This document shows positions 1-6,250 of a stretch of DNA of 9,274 nt, in pieces. Each line of letters opens with the position of its first letter. The first letter of the stretch is position 1. A program made the translations under genes and the position numbers. Origin of the DNA: Elusimicrobiota bacterium. GTDB taxonomy: Bacteria; Elusimicrobiota; Elusimicrobia; Elusimicrobiales; Elusimicrobiaceae. Where the stretch lies: NCBI GenBank assembly GCA_023393825.1, contig JAEXBW010000074.1, forward strand, positions 1 to 9,274. The letters run 5' to 3'. The notes beneath the pieces are model-generated. The model was not told the DNA's origin and searched no databases. It worked only from the letters and a program-made list of their open reading frames with translations.

Positions 1-86
1 GCGGAGAGGGAGGGATTTGAACCCTCGAAACCTTGCGGTTTACAGGTTTTCGAGACCTGCTGTTTCAACCACTCACACACCTCTCC
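1..86 (-). tRNA. tRNA-Ser (anticodon CGA), 3' end at window edge
   Basis: Read on the minus strand, this folds as a class II tRNA. The acceptor GGAGAGG (86-80) pairs with CCTCTCC (9-3), followed by discriminator G at position 2 and a C at position 1 that could be the first base of an encoded CCA. The D-loop contains AGTGGTTGAAA. The five-pair anticodon stem CAGGT/ACCTG encloses the loop CTCGAAA, so the anticodon is CGA and reads UCG. A long variable arm (AAACC-GCAA-GGTTT) and the T-arm GAGGG-TTCAAAT-CCCTC complete the structure. The long variable arm together with discriminator G is diagnostic for serine. Whether CCA is encoded cannot be seen. Confidence 0.96.
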
Positions 87-96
87 ATCTCTATTT

Positions 97-102
97 ATTA
101 TA
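97..102 (-). promoter_or_regulatory. Possible -10 box of the tRNA-Ser gene
   Basis: The minus strand reads TATAAT here, 10 bases upstream of the mature tRNA 5' end, which would put the transcription start within a few bases of the tRNA. No convincing -35 hexamer lies 16-18 bases further upstream; that stretch is the GC-rich (GCC)n run at 113-124. The call rests on the hexamer and its distance only. Confidence 0.35.
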
Positions 103-214
103 TAAAAAATCAGCCGCCGCCGCCGACCTTATTTGGTTAATAATTTATAAACTTTTATTAAATGTATAGGGGAATATTCTTTGCCCTGCCGCGCGCCTAA
201 CCCAAAAATGATGT

Positions 215-243
215 TTATTTTAAGCGGATAATAAAGGTATAAT
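215..243 (+). promoter_or_regulatory. Putative sigma70-type promoter of the aminotransferase-pckA-SWIB operon
   Basis: A perfect TATAAT at 238-243 is preceded, with a 17-base spacer, by a weak -35 candidate TTTATT (215-220). The expected start near 250 would leave a short 5' leader of about 15 bases before the ATG at 266. The remaining 87-214 interval is AT-rich apart from a (GCC)4 run and a GC patch near 185-195. I see no riboswitch-like or terminator structure in it. Confidence 0.55.
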
Positions 244-249
244 GTAAAA

Positions 250-259
250 AAGGCAGGTG
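250..259 (+). promoter_or_regulatory. Ribosome binding site that favours the ATG at 266
   Basis: The purine-rich AAGGCAGGTG lies 6-15 bases upstream of ATG 266. An in-frame GTG at 257 is inside this element and so could not use it. This places the translation start at 266 and removes the three-residue extension MFI. Confidence 0.6.
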
Positions 260-265
260 TTTATT

Positions 266-1471
266 ATGAAACTCAGCAGCTTATCAGCTTTAATTGGCGA
301 TTCTCCTACACTTAAACTTAACGCAAAAACCGCAGCCCTTAAAAAAGAGGGTTTCCCTATCGTTCACTTGGGCGGCGGCGAGCCTGAATATCCCGCACCG
401 CAAAGCGCGGTTGACGCTTTAATTAAAAAAGCGCAAAGCAGGAAAATAAAATACTCACCCACCACTGGCAGCCTTGACCTTAGAAAGGCGGTCTGCGCCT
501 ATACCAAAGCCAATTACGGCTTTGCTCCCGAGCCTAAGCAAGTCATTATCAGCGCGGGCGCAAAGCAGGCCATTTACAATTTTTTATTGTGCGTTGTTAA
601 CCCCGGTGATGAGGTTATCTTCCCCGTGCCTTACTGGGTAAGCTACCCCGATATGATAACGCTTGTCGGCGGCGTACCCGTGCAGGTCCGCCCGAAAGAC
701 GGCATACAAATTACCTTTGAGCAAATAAAGCAGGCCATAACGCCCAAAACAAAAGCAATAATGCTTAACAGCCCCAACAATCCTTCAGGCACCGTATTTG
801 GCGATGAATTTATTAAAAACCTTGTTGAACTTTGCGAGCAAAAAAATATTTGGCTTATGACGGACGATATTTACCACCAGCTGGTATTTGACGGCGTTAA
901 TCCCGCCAGTCCGTTTACCTATGCTAAAGACAGCTCTAATATAGTTGCAATTAACGGCGTATCTAAGGTATACGGCCTTACGGGGCTTAGGATAGGCTGG
1001 GCGGTTTCTTCCAATACGGAACTTATTGCGGCTATGGGCAGAATGCAGGCGCAAACGACCTCTTGCAACAGTGATGTTTCCGAGGCGGCCGCGCTTGCCG
1101 CGCTTACAGGCCCGCAGGATTGTGTGGACGAACTGCGCAAAATTTTACAGAATAATAGAGATGTGCTTATTGCCGAACTGTCCAAAATACCCGATGTCAA
1201 AATAAATATACCTAAAGGTACATTTTACTGTTTTGCGGATTTCAGCAAATATAATAAAGATTCTTTGGCTTTGTCGGCTTTCCTTTTGGATAAAGTTTTT
1301 GTGGCCGTCGTCCCCGGGGTATCATTCGGGTTGGACGGGTACTTAAGAATAAGCTACTGCGCCTCAAAAGAAAACATAATAGAGGGCGTAAGCAGAATAC
1401 GGTGGGCTTTGGATAAAGCTTCATCTGCCGAACTTAAAATCGGCGAGAGAGTAATAACAAAGGATTGGTAA
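266..1471 (+). CDS. Class I/II PLP-dependent aminotransferase, probably aspartate aminotransferase (subgroup Ib type)
   Basis: This is a 401-residue cytosolic fold-type I aminotransferase, a normal length for the family. It shows the PLP-binding series in order. SAGAKQ (96-101) contains Lys100, at the position of the lysine that helps recognise acidic substrates in Thermus-type aspartate aminotransferases. NSPNNPSG (168-175) carries the cofactor-contacting Asn172. TDDIYH (199-204) has Asp200 and Tyr203; the usual Asp-Glu pair is Asp-Asp here. The Schiff-base lysine is Lys234 in GVSKVYGLTGLRIGW, and the carboxylate-binding Arg361 is in LRISY. The likely reaction is aspartate plus 2-oxoglutarate to oxaloacetate plus glutamate. 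pckA starts 2 bases after the stop, and PckA uses oxaloacetate, which supports an aspartate substrate. Prephenate or another amino acid cannot be excluded from sequence. The family call is firm and the substrate is an inference. Confidence 0.9.
   Translation: MKLSSLSALIGDSPTLKLNAKTAALKKEGFPIVHLGGGEPEYPAPQSAVDALIKKAQSRKIKYSPTTGSLDLRKAVCAYTKANYGFAPEPKQVIISAGAKQAIYNFLLCVVNPGDEVIFPVPYWVSYPDMITLVGGVPVQVRPKDGIQITFEQIKQAITPKTKAIMLNSPNNPSGTVFGDEFIKNLVELCEQKNIWLMTDDIYHQLVFDGVNPASPFTYAKDSSNIVAINGVSKVYGLTGLRIGWAVSSNTELIAAMGRMQAQTTSCNSDVSEAAALAALTGPQDCVDELRKILQNNRDVLIAELSKIPDVKINIPKGTFYCFADFSKYNKDSLALSAFLLDKVFVAVVPGVSFGLDGYLRISYCASKENIIEGVSRIRWALDKASSAELKIGERVITKDW
1459..1464 (+). promoter_or_regulatory. 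Shine-Dalgarno of pckA, inside the end of the aminotransferase gene
   Basis: AAAGGA ends 9 bases before ATG 1474 and lies within the last codons of the upstream gene. It supports the ATG at 1474 over the in-frame TTG at 1465, which overlaps the upstream stop region and has no suitably spaced site. The arrangement implies translational coupling of the two enzymes. Confidence 0.6.
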
Positions 1472-1473
1472 CT

Positions 1474-3096
1474 ATGACCACAATCAACCCTTCCGCTCGC
1501 AAAAGCGGCTGCAGTTTGGAACAAGCAGGCATAAAAACAAATAAAACCGTGTATTGGAATCTTAATTCCGAACAGCTTTACGAAGAAGCTCTTAAACACG
1601 GGGAAGGTACAATAACCTTCGGCGGCGCGCTTACCGTTGATACGGGTAAGTATACGGGCCGCTCCCCCAATGACAGATTTTTTGTGGAAACAGACGACGT
1701 AAAAAATAATCTTTGGTGGCATAAAGGCAATAAAGGCATAAGCGAAGCGCATTTTGAAAATCTCTTATCCAAAGCCTTAAAATATATGGAAGATAAAGAC
1801 CTTTATGTCCGCGACGCTTATGTAGGCTCGGCGCAAGCCTCCCGCATGGCAATACGCGTTATAAACGAATACGCTTGGCATAATATGTTTGCCGCCAATA
1901 TGTTTATACAGCCTTCCGCGCAGGAATTGCAAACAATGCAGCCGCAGTTTACGGTTGTATTTCTGCCAGGTTTAAAGGCGGACCCTGCCACAGACGGCAC
2001 GGCCAGCGAAGTTGCAATACTTATTAACTTTAAAAAGAAAATAGTTCTTATCGCAGGCACAGCCTATGCGGGCGAAAGCAAAAAAGCCGTATTTACGGTT
2101 ATGAATTATATGCTGCCGCTTAAAGGCATTATGACTATGCACTGCTCCGCCAACGTCGGCACGGAAAATGACAGCGCATTATTCTTTGGTCTTTCAGGCA
2201 CGGGTAAAACCACCCTTTCCGCAGATGACCACCGCGGCCTTATCGGCGACGATGAACACGGCTGGGATAATGATGGCGTATTTAATTTTGAAGGCGGCTG
2301 CTACGCAAAGGTTATAAATCTTTCCGCGCAGGCCGAACCTAAAATATATTCCACAACCAGACGTTTCGGTACTATTTTGGAAAACGTGGTCTTTGACCCC
2401 GTTACCAGACAATTAGATTTAGACAGCGACGTTATAACAGAAAACACCCGCGCTTCCTACCCCATCAATTTTATAGATAACTCGGTAGATTCCAAGCGCG
2501 GCCCGCACCCCAAAAACATCATATTTCTTACCTATGACGCTTTTGGCGTGCTTCCGCCTATTTCAAAGCTCTCAAAAGAGCAGGCTATGTACCACTTTAT
2601 CAGCGGATACACGGCCAAAGTAGCCGGTACGGAAAAGGGCGTAAAAGAGCCGCAGACAACGTTTAGCACTTGTTTCGGCGGGCCTTTTATGGCATTACAT
2701 CCCTCCAAGTACGCGGCCTTGCTTAAGGAGAAGATTGAAAAACATAATGCCGACTGCTGGCTTGTAAACACAGGCCTTGTCGGCGGTCCTTACGGCACCG
2801 GTAGCAGGATAAGCATAAAGCATACCCGCGCCTTGCTAAATGCCGCGTTGCATGGCAAATTAGCAAAAGTAAAATTTGTAAAAGATGACGTATTCGGTTT
2901 TGAAATTCCCACAGAATGTGAAGGCGTTCCCGCAGACATTTTGCAGCCCGCCAACACATGGAAAAACAAAGAAGAATACTACGCGAAATACAAAGAACTT
3001 GCAGCAGCTTTCGTTAAAAACTTTGAGAAGTTTCAGGACGGATGCTCGCAGGACGTACTAGATGCGGCCCCAAAAGCGGCTGAACTTGTAAAATAA
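1474..3096 (+). CDS. pckA: Phosphoenolpyruvate carboxykinase (ATP)
   Basis: This cytosolic 540-residue enzyme interconverts oxaloacetate plus ATP with PEP plus CO2 plus ADP. The length matches bacterial ATP-type PckA. Visible motifs are substrate-binding YTGRSPNDRF (60-69, with Arg63); GTAYAGESKK (195-204, with Tyr198 and Lys203/Lys204 in the metal and substrate site); MHCSANVG (222-229, with His223); the P-loop GLSGTGKTTLSAD (239-251, with Lys245 and Thr246); the kinase-2 acidic motif IGDDEHGW (257-264); NTRASYPI (324-331, with Arg326); and NTGLVGGPYGTGSRI (432-446). All key residues known from the E. coli enzyme have counterparts, so it should be active. It lies 2 bases after the aminotransferase and 31 bases before the SWIB gene. 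In fermentative anaerobes this enzyme may run toward PEP carboxylation or toward gluconeogenesis; the sequence does not decide which. Confidence 0.98.
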   Translation: MTTINPSARKSGCSLEQAGIKTNKTVYWNLNSEQLYEEALKHGEGTITFGGALTVDTGKYTGRSPNDRFFVETDDVKNNLWWHKGNKGISEAHFENLLSKALKYMEDKDLYVRDAYVGSAQASRMAIRVINEYAWHNMFAANMFIQPSAQELQTMQPQFTVVFLPGLKADPATDGTASEVAILINFKKKIVLIAGTAYAGESKKAVFTVMNYMLPLKGIMTMHCSANVGTENDSALFFGLSGTGKTTLSADDHRGLIGDDEHGWDNDGVFNFEGGCYAKVINLSAQAEPKIYSTTRRFGTILENVVFDPVTRQLDLDSDVITENTRASYPINFIDNSVDSKRGPHPKNIIFLTYDAFGVLPPISKLSKEQAMYHFISGYTAKVAGTEKGVKEPQTTFSTCFGGPFMALHPSKYAALLKEKIEKHNADCWLVNTGLVGGPYGTGSRISIKHTRALLNAALHGKLAKVKFVKDDVFGFEIPTECEGVPADILQPANTWKNKEEYYAKYKELAAAFVKNFEKFQDGCSQDVLDAAPKAAELVK

Positions 3097-3127
3097 CTAA
3101 ATAAAAAATAATCAGGAGATAATTAAT

Positions 3128-3382
3128 ATGGCAAAAGCAAATGCAAAATTTATGGCACCTTTAACACCCAGCGCAGAACTTGCGAAAGTAACCGGCGCGG
3201 CCCCATTGGCCAGAACCGAAGTTGTAAAAAAACTCTGGGACTACATTAAAAAGAACGGTCTTCAGGACAAGGCCAACAAACGCATGATCAATGCCGATGC
3301 AACTTTAAAGCCGATTTTCGGCGGCAAAGCCCAAATCAGCATGTTTGAACTTGCAGGCCTCGTCGGCAAGCACCTTAAATAA
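3128..3382 (+). CDS. Stand-alone SWIB/MDM2-domain protein
   Basis: This 84-residue protein consists almost entirely of one SWIB (SWI/SNF complex B) domain. The hallmark segments are visible: EVVKKLWDYIKKNGLQD (31-47), NKRMINAD (50-57), LKPIFGG (60-66) and MFELAGLVGKHLK (72-84). It is basic (15 Lys/Arg against 6 Asp/Glu), with no signal peptide or membrane segment. A strong AGGAG at 3114-3118 fixes the start. In eukaryotes the domain occurs in BAF60-type chromatin remodelling subunits, and in chlamydiae it occurs alone or fused to topoisomerase I. The bacterial function is not established; a nucleoid or DNA-topology role is only an inference from fold and charge. It is the last gene before the terminator and so is probably co-transcribed with pckA. 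Confidence 0.93.
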   Translation: MAKANAKFMAPLTPSAELAKVTGAAPLARTEVVKKLWDYIKKNGLQDKANKRMINADATLKPIFGGKAQISMFELAGLVGKHLK

Positions 3383-3396
3383 CTTGTCATAAATTT

Positions 3397-3431
3397 AACC
3401 CCGCGTTTCCTTACGGAGGCGCGGGGTTTTT
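3397..3431 (+). terminator. Intrinsic terminator of the aminotransferase-pckA-SWIB operon
   Basis: AACCCCGCGTTTCC (3397-3410) pairs with GGAGGCGCGGGGTT (3415-3428) around a TTAC loop. The 14-pair stem has a continuous GC core and two G-U pairs, and is followed by a run of T through 3431. It begins 14 bases after the SWIB stop codon. Confidence 0.92.
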
Positions 3432-3433
3432 GT

Positions 3434-3463
3434 TTGGTGCAGTATAAAATGTTATATTATATT
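3434..3463 (+). promoter_or_regulatory. Possible promoter of the pilin gene
   Basis: A -35-like TTGGTG (3434-3439) is followed after 18 bases by TATATT (3458-3463), with an alternative TATATT at 3453-3458. The strong terminator immediately upstream means the pilin gene needs its own promoter, and this AT-rich stretch is the only candidate in the 66 bases before the gene. The exact hexamers are uncertain. Confidence 0.4.
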
Positions 3464-3497
3464 TCTAACTAGCCGTTGCCGTATAAGAGGGGAAAAG

Positions 3498-4007
3498 ATG
3501 CTTAATAAAGGCTTTACTTTAGTAGAAATTCTTGTGGCCATTCTGATTATAGCCGTGCTTGCAGCTATAGCCTTGCCCAGATACCATATCGCTGTGGGTA
3601 AGTCAAAGGCGGTTGAGTTATTGGCTAATGTAAGAAGCGCCCGCGAAGCCATATTATTGCATAAACTTGCTACGGGTGTATATCCGTCCTCCTGGGAGCA
3701 ACTGGATATTTCTTTACCGTTTGCCTCGTCAACCGATGATGGCGGCGCTAATACTAATGCTGGCGGCAGCATAACAACATATAACGGTAATACATATTGG
3801 ATTGATGTTGACGGCTATGTCGCAGGTTCAAATAAAGATATTAATATAACAGCTTTTTTTACTCCGGCTCAAAGCGGTACTTTTAAGGGAAATATGGTTT
3901 GTCGCGCACCAGTGACAAATGAAACAAGCAATCAGATATGTCTGGCTTTGGGTGGGACGTTAAATGGTGTGCAAAGCGGCACTTATAATGTCTATGCCGT
4001 CAATTAA
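3498..4007 (+). CDS. Type IV pilin / pseudopilin precursor
   Basis: This 169-residue class III signal-peptide protein has the very short leader MLNKG, followed by the prepilin peptidase site G5|F6-TLVE. Mature Glu5 is present, and a hydrophobic helix (roughly residues 11-27) mediates membrane insertion and filament assembly. Processing would be by PilD-type peptidase with N-methylation of Phe. The globular part has YPSSWEQLDISLP (62-74), a flexible Gly/Asn/Thr-rich stretch (about 77-98), and Cys135 and Cys148, which could form the C-terminal disulfide loop. GAGGGG just upstream fixes the start. Many Elusimicrobia pilins share this plan. The gene is alone here, with no assembly ATPase, platform or peptidase genes nearby, so whether it is a structural pilin, minor pilin or secretion pseudopilin is undecided. 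A TPR gene converges on it with a 2-base gap. Confidence 0.93.
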   Translation: MLNKGFTLVEILVAILIIAVLAAIALPRYHIAVGKSKAVELLANVRSAREAILLHKLATGVYPSSWEQLDISLPFASSTDDGGANTNAGGSITTYNGNTYWIDVDGYVAGSNKDINITAFFTPAQSGTFKGNMVCRAPVTNETSNQICLALGGTLNGVQSGTYNVYAVN

Positions 4008-4009
4008 TA

Positions 4010-5182
4010 TTATTTTGCGTACTGCGCGATAAAACTTCTAAATTCCACGGTGTTGTTTATATTGTTAAACAGCCAGCCTTTTTGGCTGTCGTTATAAAGC
4101 GAATCAATCTCTTTAAAATTATGTTTTAGGCCGCTGTCCAAATATTTATACATATTCTTTTTGTCTTTCTTTACCGTCCAGTAATAGCCCGCCATATTTA
4201 TGTGCGTGGTGGGCAAGGCGGGGGAAAGCTTTATGGAAGTTTCAAAATCCTGCTTGGCCTTTTTATATTCCTTCATTTTAAGATAGGCGTATCCGCGGTT
4301 ATTATAGGGTATTGCCCATTTGGGGTTGATTGCTATTGCATAGGAATAATCGTCCGCTGCGGCGCGCCAGTCGTTCATAAGCTCATATATAAGGCCACGC
4401 CTGTTGTAAAAGCTGTAATCGGGATTTAAGGCTATAAGGGAGGTATAATCCGCGGCGGACTGGGCGTATTCTTCCGTTTCCTTATAGGCGGAAGCGCGCA
4501 GGCGGTAGGCCGCGTCAAAGGAAGCATCTCTGTTTATAACCTTGCTGAAGTAAGATATGGATTCGTCGTACATCTCCGCATTAAAGTAAATTCTGCCGAT
4601 ATAAAAAAGCGCTTGGGTATTGTCGGGGTCTTTTTCAAGAATATCATCAAAACCTTTTCTTGCCGCGGCGTAGTTATAAGTAAAAAAGTTAATTTGCGCC
4701 TCATACAAACTTAAATCTTTTTGCTCTGCGGGAAAGGTTTTAAGTTTTGCCAAATCCTTTTGCGCCTGAGTATATTTTTCCAGCTCAAGGTAGCAAACCA
4801 TACGGCGGTAGTAAAAATCCTCGTAATTATTTTTAAGTTTTATTGCTTTGGAAAGGTCTTCCGCCGCCGTCTGAAAGTTCTTTTGCTCCATATAAACCAA
4901 CGCGCGGGCGTAAAATTTAAAAGGGTCTTTTGAGTCAATTTCTATTGCTTTTGTATAGTCGTCAACGGCTCTTTTAAGTTTGCCCTGTTCTTTATAAGCG
5001 TCTGCGCGTTTGTGGTAGGCGGGGGCAAAATCCGGTGCGGCTTCTATTATTTGTGTTAAAAGCTTTATTTGCTCGGGCGCGTCTTTTGCTTTTACGGCTT
5101 TATCAAACAACTGCCTTGCGCTTTGGGCATTAAGCGACAAAGCGCAGACAGCAATTAAAATAAAGCCGATAAATTTCTTCAT
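4010..5182 (-). CDS. Exported TPR-repeat protein
   Basis: This 390-residue protein begins with a Sec-type signal peptide (basic MKK, hydrophobic core to about residue 17, probable cleavage after LNA at 19). Cys13 is not in a proper lipobox because Val precedes it, so a soluble periplasmic location is more likely than a lipoprotein. About nine consecutive 34-residue TPR units follow, recognisable by the A-x-Y...G/A-x-x-x-A...A-I-x-x-x-P pattern, for example YHKRADAYKEQGKLKRAVDDY and YNNRGYAYLKMKEYKKAKQDF. The tail (VEFRSFI near the C-terminus) resembles the end cap common after TPR arrays. TPRs are protein-binding scaffolds and the partner is unknown. Its ATG overlaps the upstream gene's TGA (ATGA), and no clear Shine-Dalgarno precedes it, so translation is probably coupled. 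The family is firm and the role unknown. Confidence 0.9.
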   Translation of the reverse strand: MKKFIGFILIAVCALSLNAQSARQLFDKAVKAKDAPEQIKLLTQIIEAAPDFAPAYHKRADAYKEQGKLKRAVDDYTKAIEIDSKDPFKFYARALVYMEQKNFQTAAEDLSKAIKLKNNYEDFYYRRMVCYLELEKYTQAQKDLAKLKTFPAEQKDLSLYEAQINFFTYNYAAARKGFDDILEKDPDNTQALFYIGRIYFNAEMYDESISYFSKVINRDASFDAAYRLRASAYKETEEYAQSAADYTSLIALNPDYSFYNRRGLIYELMNDWRAAADDYSYAIAINPKWAIPYNNRGYAYLKMKEYKKAKQDFETSIKLSPALPTTHINMAGYYWTVKKDKKNMYKYLDSGLKHNFKEIDSLYNDSQKGWLFNNINNTVEFRSFIAQYAK

Positions 5183-6069
5183 TTTATCAACGTAAAGGCG
5201 ATTACCTGCGAGAGTATTGCAATTAAACCTATAAGATAGCCTACCGCAACCGCTACTCTGGAAAATAAAGCCAAGTTTAATATTACGGCAAGAACAAGCG
5301 TTACTCTGGCGGAAAGTACTGCAAAAAATTCCGCGCGGTTTTTAACACTGCTGATGCTCTTTAAAAAAGCCTTTCTTGCTACAAATAATACGCCTGCCAA
5401 AGCGGCTACGGCAAAAAAGCCTGCCGCTGTCGGGGCTGCGTACTTGCGGACATTGTAAGAAAGTTCCGCAAATGTTTGCTTTACCACGCTTGCAATATCG
5501 TTTTGGGAAAGTGTTTCCGATATATTATCCAACTTGCTTTCTATAGAGCTTTTTACGCGGTTAACAGCTTCTTTTATTACTGAGCCGAAACTTTCGGAAA
5601 ATATTTTAACGCTGTAAAGCATTGCCATTGTAATACCGAAAAGGAGGCCGAACAAACCGTATACGCCAAAGATAAACAGGCACAAAAGCGCTGTGTACCA
5701 AAAAGTCATAGGGTGTGCTTCCACCGCGGCGTTGAATATAAAATAAGCGCCCGCGCTAAATACCAATGTGGAAAGTATTATCCACGGTATTATTACGCTA
5801 AGGCTTTTGCCTATAAGTCCGCTTATGCTTGATACCATCTTCTGTGTGGGAGAGGTTTTGCGCATAGGACGGCCTGAGGGCCTGCTTTGCATACCACCGT
5901 TGCGGTTGTTTTGCTGCGGGCGCCTTCTGAAAAAATGTTTCCTTCTGGGCTGCTGCGCGTTCTGCCTGTTCTGTTCCTGTAAGTTGTTTGCGGTCGCGCG
6001 CGCCTTTGGCTGCCTTGCCTGCTGCGGTTGGGCAACTTTAGGGGCATTATTGTTGGGAGTATTTTCCAT
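5179..6069 (-). CDS. Multi-pass membrane protein with a disordered Arg/Gln/Asn-rich N-terminal tail
   Basis: I do not recognise a named family. Residues 1-75 are low complexity, dominated by Gln, Asn, Arg and Pro, with basic clusters such as RRKHFFRRR (42-50), and are probably disordered and cytosolic. Hydrophobic segments follow at about 90-113, 121-150 (possibly two passes), 211-230, 255-269 and 272-294. An amphipathic, charged linker (about 155-205, possible coiled coil) separates the first group from the second. It is translated between the small Cys-rich gene (9-base gap) and the exported TPR gene (4-base overlap), so it may anchor or transport for the TPR protein; that is an inference from position only. 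Its Shine-Dalgarno AAAGGA (6075-6080) overlaps the preceding gene's stop codon. Confidence 0.82.
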   Translation of the reverse strand: MENTPNNNAPKVAQPQQARQPKARATANNLQEQNRQNAQQPRRKHFFRRRPQQNNRNGGMQSRPSGRPMRKTSPTQKMVSSISGLIGKSLSVIIPWIILSTLVFSAGAYFIFNAAVEAHPMTFWYTALLCLFIFGVYGLFGLLFGITMAMLYSVKIFSESFGSVIKEAVNRVKSSIESKLDNISETLSQNDIASVVKQTFAELSYNVRKYAAPTAAGFFAVAALAGVLFVARKAFLKSISSVKNRAEFFAVLSARVTLVLAVILNLALFSRVAVAVGYLIGLIAILSQVIAFTLIK

Positions 6070-6078
6070 ATAAATCCT

Positions 6079-6231
6079 TTAGTTTTCGTTATGGCTGCAG
6101 CCGCAGCAGCAACCGCCGCCGCAAACATGCCCGCCAGATTTTTTTGCGGAGGGGATATTGTCGGATACTTTTACAACCTTGCCTGTCTTTTTATCCACAA
6201 TGTATGTTCCGCTGTTATTATTATTTTTCAT
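6079..6231 (-). CDS. Small Cys-rich protein (50 residues), candidate metal-binding
   Basis: A short frame starts at ATG 6231-6229 and ends with TAA at 6081-6079. The N-terminal half reads MKNNNNSGTYIVDKKTGKVV, a polar lead-in followed by a plausible beta-hairpin. The C-terminal 16 residues contain His35, Cys37, Cys41, Cys42, Cys43, Cys45 and His47 separated by glycines, a density expected of a metal-binding or thiol site rather than of random sequence. Support for its being a real gene comes from position: it fills the gap between a terminator and the membrane-protein gene, and its TAA runs directly into that gene's AAAGGA ribosome site. No good Shine-Dalgarno of its own is visible. The function is unknown; a metal chaperone or redox role is speculation. 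Confidence 0.72.
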   Translation of the reverse strand: MKNNNNSGTYIVDKKTGKVVKVSDNIPSAKKSGGHVCGGGCCCGCSHNEN

Positions 6232-6238
6232 ACTATAT

Positions 6239-6244
6239 ATTCTA
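6239..6244 (-). promoter_or_regulatory. Possible -10 box directly before the Cys-rich gene
   Basis: The minus strand reads TAGAAT, 7 bases before the ATG at 6231, with an alternative TATAGT at 6237-6232. No -35 hexamer is visible, because the terminator hairpin occupies that position. If used, transcription would begin at or very near the start codon. Confidence 0.25.
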
Positions 6245-6250
6245 CAAAAT

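Noticed and set aside
1..86. tRNA-Ser as an attachment site for an integrated element
   Set aside because: The tRNA 3' end is at the window edge, no integrase is visible, and no duplicate of the tRNA 3' end is found elsewhere in the window.
113..124. (GCC)4 triplet run between the tRNA and the operon promoter
   Set aside because: It is too short to be a meaningful repeat array; four units can occur by chance and no partner copy is seen.
257..265. GTG start at 257 giving three extra N-terminal residues
   Set aside because: The GTG lies within the purine-rich ribosome site; ATG 266 is correctly spaced and gives a typical N-terminus.
1354..1752. Minus-strand frame across the aminotransferase-pckA junction
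   Set aside because: It is antisense to two strongly conserved enzymes and carries no recognisable protein motif.
4069..4089. Inverted repeat ACAGCCA/TGGCTGT as a pilin or TPR terminator
   Set aside because: The stem is only 7 pairs with no following T-run on either strand, and it lies inside the TPR coding sequence.
5144..5146. Cys13 in the TPR signal peptide as a lipoprotein acylation site
   Set aside because: The residue before it is Val instead of Gly/Ala/Ser, and the hydrophobic core continues past it, which fits a normal Sec signal peptide better.
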